A stretch of DNA of 64,000 nt from Membranipora membranacea (Eukaryota > Bryozoa > Gymnolaemata > Cheilostomatida > Membraniporidae): NCBI GenBank assembly GCA_914767715.1, contig OU612072.1, positions 1,180,001 through 1,244,000 of the forward strand, given 5' to 3'. Below the pieces are notes generated by a model. That model did not search any database. It was not told where the DNA came from and saw nothing but the letters and a program-made list of their open reading frames with translations. Both the position numbers and the translations under genes were made by a program. Below, piece by piece: positions 61,901 through 64,000 of the stretch; within the stretch, counting starts at the first letter, position 1, and each line of letters begins with the position of its first letter.

Positions 61901-63939
61901 GGCCAGACACATCAGTGAGCTCTGCGACAAAACGTTACGCTCACTCTAGTGTACAAATAGATGATAGGATGGCTGTGATTGGTGGGCTGCGAGCAGAGGA
62001 TGAATACGAGTACTCAGTCTCACTGTATTCATACGCCTGTGATACCTGGCATACTATAGGTATGGTGTATGCACAATATTTACTTGCTACTTGATTAAAT
62101 ACAACTTAGTCTCATTACAGCTTGGAACTCTATTTTGTGTGTGTCACAGAGGACCGAAAAGGATAAAGGTTTACATATAGATTGTGTTTAGTCTAGTTGT
62201 TAGAAATTGGCATAGCCTTAAATCACTGCTGCCACACAGCCAAATGCGAGCTTATTGAATTCTGTAGAGCTCAAAATTAATAAAATGAGGCTGCAATCTC
62301 AGCATTGTCACCTAATGAGCAAATAATTTGCACAAACTGATGTCAAAATCAGGGTATGAAATTACTTATCTACAGTGTCATGTGACATATACCGTCTTAC
62401 TAGTGGAAATTTATGACGTCATCAGCTAGTGCAAAAATTTCATGCCCTGATTTTGAAGATCAGTTTGTCCAAATCATTTGCCCATTAGGTGAAAATCCTG
62501 AGATTAAAGTCTCAATAAGCTATCTTGGAGCTATACAGAATTCAATGAGCACAAATTTGCCTGAGTGGCAGTAGTAGTACTAATCGTAACTTTCTTCTGT
62601 ATTTTGTCATATTATAATATATTTATACTGATTTCTAGGTTTACTATCTTCTCCCATGAGTGGCCATGAGACGATATATAATGACTCACAGTTATATATA
62701 GTGAGCAGCGACTCTAATGCTGTGTATGTGTATAATCTGGTGTTACCTGACGATATCTGCTCTATCTATTCGTCTGCTGACTCAGCTGTAGACTGCCTCT
62801 CTCAGAGAGGCTGTCACTCATGTAATGACTCATCCTCAGGGTATCACTACTGCTTCGATAAGAACAACGACAGCCCTCCAACTCAGTGAGTTACTCACTC
62901 TCTTTGGTGTCTATGAATTAACGAAACGATTGACTTCTGCTCAACTGCAAAACCATCAATAGCAGACCATATCAGTATAGTAGCATTGCTTGTCATCATA
63001 ATACATCATAACTACTTTATTTATGTTCTCATTAGTGCTTAGCTTGACAGTAGTCAACTTTTCATGAGCTCTGAAGATACTAATAATATCAGTCGCAGAA
63101 TATTCGATGACCCTGAAAGTATAATCGTACTTCTAAGTGAGACGCTGAAGATCTATTCTGGACCCGCACTAGTTTTTCATTGTACACATGGTAGTTAAAG
63201 TTCATTCATGTTATGTGTGTTATTTTGTGACAGATGTACTGATGACGCTAATAACACATATATACAGACTACTAGCGACACATGTAATGCTTCTATAGTA
63301 ACAGAGAGAGACTGTAAATCTCATACTGACTGTGCTCAATGTCTCTCTGCCTGGCCTTATCACGGACAAGTCAATCAGGTAATCTTATGAATAATCATTT
63401 ATGACATCATCAAATGTGTGTTGGTTAATTTATCTTTGACACTTAATTTTTAGAGATTAATTTTAGACTTTTAATATAACATACTTGATTGGTTTGAGAC
63501 TTCAAATATTTCAATAACTGATTCCGAAGATTTTTTGAATATTTCAAATTAATTCCAGCCCGTTTCATGTGAACTGTTATAAAAACCCATGTCTTTCCAT
63601 ACCCTGTGATAGATTCAGTGACAAATTCTGGTCTCACACAACTAACTATACTTAGACTTAGTTATTTAAAAGTGTTTTTTTAGTTTAGGCTTGAAATAGC
63701 ACCAACACTATATTCCATATTATAGAAATGTAAGTGGTGCTCGTTCTGTAATGTGGGGTTGTGTATTGACGTGAGTAAGGAATGCGCTGTAGAGAACCCG
63801 TGTACTCGTCCTCAGAGCGCTAAACTCTCTGCTGAGACGTGTGTGGAGCAGAGATGTCGCAGCGCCACCTGTGATCAATGTCAAACAGAGGCTCAGGATA
63901 AGGAGGGATGTATCTGGACTCGTCAGTTCATGAGATCCA
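42572..63939 (+). CDS. MEGF8: MEGF8-like transmembrane protein, 35 exons, both ends missing
   Basis: MEGF8 is a very large single-pass surface protein; in vertebrates it acts with MOSMO/MGRN1 to dampen Hedgehog signalling and in left-right patterning. Seen order: CUB, EGF, six-blade kelch, PSI repeats, an unassigned region, more PSI, EGF, laminin-type EGF, second CUB, EGF, second kelch, PSI. This double architecture is unique to MEGF8; Attractin has a single set. Exons: 42572-42722, 43416-43594, 43839-43926, 44553-44684, 45005-45136, 45438-45555, 46063-46206, 47002-47168, 47579-47726, 48744-48850, 49179-49328, 49813-49964, 50346-50517, 50854-50967, 51659-51816, 52580-52759, 53088-53326, 53682-53839, 54170-54338, 55254-55399, 55797-55892, 56304-56571, 56727-56932, 57315-57513, 57841-58054, 58439-58589, 58799-58971, 59304-59556, 59865-60034, 60378-60561, 60996-61125, 61890-62059, 62639-62885, 63234-63378, 63726-63939. 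Phases agree throughout: about 1,940 codons of an expected 2,700-2,850. Missing: the first exon, and the C-terminal EGFs, membrane segment and tail. Confidence 0.95.
42881..42950. repeat. Intronic palindrome
   Basis: Left arm GGCATGTTGAACCAAGGAGT and right arm (minus strand) GGTATGTTCAACCAAGGAGT pair over about 26 bp around a short CTTAGAGTTAGAGAC centre. Probably a small MITE in MEGF8's first intron. Confidence 0.65.
44553..45136 (+). CDS. MEGF8: MEGF8 EGF repeats after CUB1
   Basis: Exons 44553-44684 and 45005-45136 hold EGF-like cysteine patterns: CEPCSNRQCLCDSRHNGIGC, CFSQSDCSDNGVCSIDPF and YCQCDSGYAGRRCDL. The linker into the kelch domain includes WTQLAWSGTGFENRTG. Confidence 0.9.
45438..49964 (+). 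CDS. MEGF8: MEGF8 first kelch propeller
   Basis: Seven exons (45438-45555, 46063-46206, 47002-47168, 47579-47726, 48744-48850, 49179-49328, 49813-49964) encode six kelch blades. Each has the di-glycine strand: LWIFGGYSL, MFVSGGEDG, IYIMGGRTE, LVIFGGHTP, MVIYGGQAK and LLIISGGFRGN. Each is followed by a Y...W pattern such as RYNLTSSRWEL and VYHIDERHW. Confidence 0.92.
48319..48420 (+). repeat. TTATCGC-type tandem repeat
   Basis: Irregular copies of GCTTATCGCTGTTATC and GCATGTTATC, followed by a TA run (about 48438-48458), in the intron 47727-48743. Confidence 0.75.
49340..49655 (+). mobile_element. Probable 3' fragment of a LINE/SINE
   Basis: It ends GTTAATAAAGTTCATAATAA with further ATA copies, like the tail at 36640-36720. 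The upstream part has a short decayed open stretch (TRQFKTSVKNLLLGL-like) recalling a LINE C-terminus. Low certainty. Confidence 0.35.
50346..50967 (+). CDS. MEGF8: MEGF8 PSI repeats, first pair
   Basis: Exons 50346-50517 and 50854-50967. Plexin-semaphorin-integrin cysteine patterns: NEGCLSDSRCFWCPTPPYSG, then CQSCVV...MRCNWCIHDQTC. The second exon's end and its donor have been duplicated into the tandem array at 50935-51360. Confidence 0.88.
50935..51360 (+). repeat. 52-60-bp tandem array seeded on a MEGF8 donor
   Basis: About eight imperfect copies of a unit starting GATCAGACCTGCCAACCTTC and ending CTCACAGGTTAGTTATATG. The first copy is the true end of exon 50854-50967 with donor CACAG|GTAAGT. 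Later copies carry CACAG|GTTAGT or CTG|GTTAGT, so they keep donor-like sites downstream of the real one. Confidence 0.9.
51659..53326 (+). CDS. MEGF8: MEGF8 region between PSI clusters
   Basis: Exons 51659-51816, 52580-52759 and 53088-53326. The first finishes a PSI-like unit (IGWWMGGATVAVNQSDCVSE). The other two are beta-rich and low in cysteine (FSRAKFFIHPNYITLKEIEL; DIDRGTRYLTEIFAWVEEVQ). I could not assign a named domain. The last codon splits as AG|T and joins directly to 53682. Confidence 0.85.
52172..52267 (+). mobile_element. Partial copy of the TA-flanked MITE
   Basis: It matches the right half of the element at 1588-1789: AGAGCATCGAATTATTTCAC, CATAAGTAGCTGCCTGACTA and the end GTCTTCGGGTA. 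The left terminal repeat is missing. Confidence 0.75.
53682..55892 (+). CDS. MEGF8: MEGF8 PSI repeats, second cluster
   Basis: Exons 53682-53839 (CLSCQLDTGCGWCPLTSECV), 54170-54338 (CQDCTESGVCEWNSTRLLCV), 55254-55399 (NCSSCLDHGDECIWCESSQT) and 55797-55892 (NCSDCLSQSSCGWCGNDF). Four successive PSI units, roughly one per exon. The donor at 54338 and the acceptor at 55253 both lie inside tandem repeats. Confidence 0.92.
54307..54800 (+). repeat. 32-bp tandem array seeded on a MEGF8 donor
   Basis: About 15 copies of a 32-bp unit (CCCAGCTTCTGTCACCAGTA plus AGTAACACATGT). The first copy is the true end of exon 54170-54338 (TGTCACCA|GTAAGT). Each later copy retains both CCCAG|CTTCTG, an acceptor-like site, and ACCA|GTAAGT, a perfect donor, so each could act as a 12-nt mini-exon or a decoy donor. 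There are no unique spacers, so it is not a CRISPR array. Confidence 0.95.
55195..55253 (+). repeat. Short tandem repeat leading into an acceptor
   Basis: Four copies of an 11-12-bp unit (GTGTATTACTG, GTGTATTACTT, GTGTATTATTC, GTGTATTACAG); the last carries the AG used for exon 55254-55399. Confidence 0.85.
56304..57513 (+). CDS. MEGF8: MEGF8 calcium-binding EGF and laminin-type EGF
   Basis: Exons 56304-56571, 56727-56932 and 57315-57513. A calcium-binding EGF reads CELGIDQCDSNSTCINTADG and YLCECNQGFVGDG. Laminin-type EGF repeats follow: CGCNNHSTCLNGTGICDLCQ, then CEFCLPGSFGDATVAPGCLP and CQCNGHGLADLDLCN. N-glycosylation sequons are frequent. Confidence 0.93.
57841..58589 (+). CDS. MEGF8: MEGF8 second CUB domain
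   Basis: Exons 57841-58054 and 58439-58589: YSRWVISPYSDLETTPP, TLTVDSIDTTCPD|GFLYIYDG and SGYATVVYYGNSTG, the C-x-x-D-x-L-Y-I-Y-D-G core of CUB. The acceptor at 58438 follows a 19-bp tandem array. Confidence 0.9.
58247..58428 (+). repeat. 19-bp tandem array just before an acceptor
   Basis: About nine copies of GATTTCTAGCGGTTGTCTG end ten bases before the real TTTTGCAG acceptor at 58438. Each copy contains a TTTCTAG acceptor-like site. Confidence 0.9.
58799..59370 (+). CDS. MEGF8: MEGF8 EGF repeats after CUB2
   Basis: Exon 58799-58971 and the first third of exon 59304-59556. Patterns CNDSCYGNRVCTGSSDCSCE, TGYRGVDCGIPVCHNNCSNN and CHCNTGFSGDDC are EGF-like. Confidence 0.9.
59304..62750 (+). 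CDS. MEGF8: MEGF8 second kelch propeller
   Basis: Exons 59304-59556, 59865-60034, 60378-60561, 60996-61125, 61890-62059 and the start of 62639-62885. Blades: FLLFGGLSSSMGGALNDLWR, MIVHGGLTM, IIVLGGYSTN, LYIHGGYRYYIDKQF, MAVIGGLRAEDEYEYSVSLY and YIVSSDSNAVYVYNL. Two intron MITEs (61181-61602 and 62217-62577) lie inside this block. Confidence 0.92.
61181..61602. mobile_element. MITE family B, about 420 bp
   Basis: Terminal inverted repeats of about 70 bp: left GGCCTTTATTCGGAGTTGTC, right (minus strand) AGCCTCTATTCGGAGTTTTC; both continue CTCCAGTT-GGTA-TTTTTAACCCACAAAG. A second inner pair (TTTTTGATTCAGAA and its inverse) lies closer to the centre. AAATT flanks both ends. No ORF. Confidence 0.85.
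62217..62577. mobile_element. MITE family A, copy 2 (361 bp)
   Basis: It aligns along its length with the element at 16168-16527: same ends (CACTGCTGCCACACAGCC and GAGTGGCAGTAGTAG), same interior GAAATGAGGCTGCAATCT-like and CATGCCCTGATTTTGAAGAT blocks. The copies differ by scattered substitutions and small indels. It sits in the MEGF8 intron 62060-62638. Confidence 0.88.
62751..63939 (+). CDS. MEGF8: MEGF8 PSI repeats, third cluster, cut by the window
   Basis: End of exon 62639-62885 (CLSQRGCHSCNDSSSGYHYC), exon 63234-63378 (DCAQCLSAWPYHGQ) and exon 63726-63939 (KCKWCSFCNVGLCIDVSKEC; CDQCQTEAQDKEGCIWTRQF). The last exon ends in a GTAAGT donor at 63940, so the gene continues beyond the window. 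Confidence 0.92.
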
Positions 63940-64000
63940 GTAAGTCAGTGTTTGTGTTTATTTATGTGTAATATCAGCTGTACATCATTTGTGTACATCA

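Overview
This is a piece of a eukaryotic animal genome. All well-supported genes are split into many short exons with GT-AG introns, usually 300-900 bp long. The DNA is AT-rich with long homopolymer and TA runs, and it holds LINE, SINE-like and MITE-like repeats. The gene set (DENND3-type DENN/WD40 protein, MFS transporter, secreted fibrinogen-domain protein, MEGF8) is metazoan. Compact introns and the repeat content suggest an invertebrate. I cannot resolve the phylum from sequence alone.

Layout. 1-19,710 (+): a DENND3-like Rab regulator, running uDENN, cDENN, dDENN, a linker with a PH-like segment, then a C-terminal WD40 propeller. Twenty-three exons from 3,418 to the stop at 19,710 join with consistent reading phases; up to five tentative exons lie upstream. 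One intron starts with a non-canonical GC donor inside a 21-bp tandem array. Another intron holds a 1.5-kb minisatellite with a 140-bp higher-order period. 19,711-24,200: gene-poor, with an inverted stray copy of a DENND3 exon and, on the minus strand, a three-exon gene for an unrecognised 171-aa secreted six-cysteine protein. 24,200-28,350: intergenic with short repeats. 28,357-31,394: a frameshifted non-LTR retrotransposon (endonuclease plus reverse transcriptase). 33,492-35,185 (+): the C-terminal part of an MFS (MFSD4/NaGLT1-like) transporter with an apparent 1-nt deletion; its intron carries a hAT-type MITE with an exact 8-bp target duplication and a tRNA-like insert. 37,941-39,771 (+): a complete four-exon secreted fibrinogen-related protein. 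42,572-63,939 (+): 35 consecutive exons of MEGF8 (CUB, EGF, six-blade kelch, PSI cluster, EGF, laminin-EGF, second CUB, EGF, second kelch, PSI), open at both ends of the gene model and continuing past the window.

The genes do not form an operon or pathway. MEGF8 and the fibrinogen-domain protein are surface or secreted proteins, DENND3 is a cytosolic Rab regulator and the MFS protein is a membrane carrier. The most unusual theme is that several introns carry tandem repeats whose unit includes the splice site itself. At least three donors (6.7, 50.97 and 54.34 kb) and two or three acceptors (18.68, 55.25, possibly 58.44 kb) are involved, giving arrays of decoy splice sites. The window also carries at least five palindromic, MITE-like repeat families, two of them present twice.
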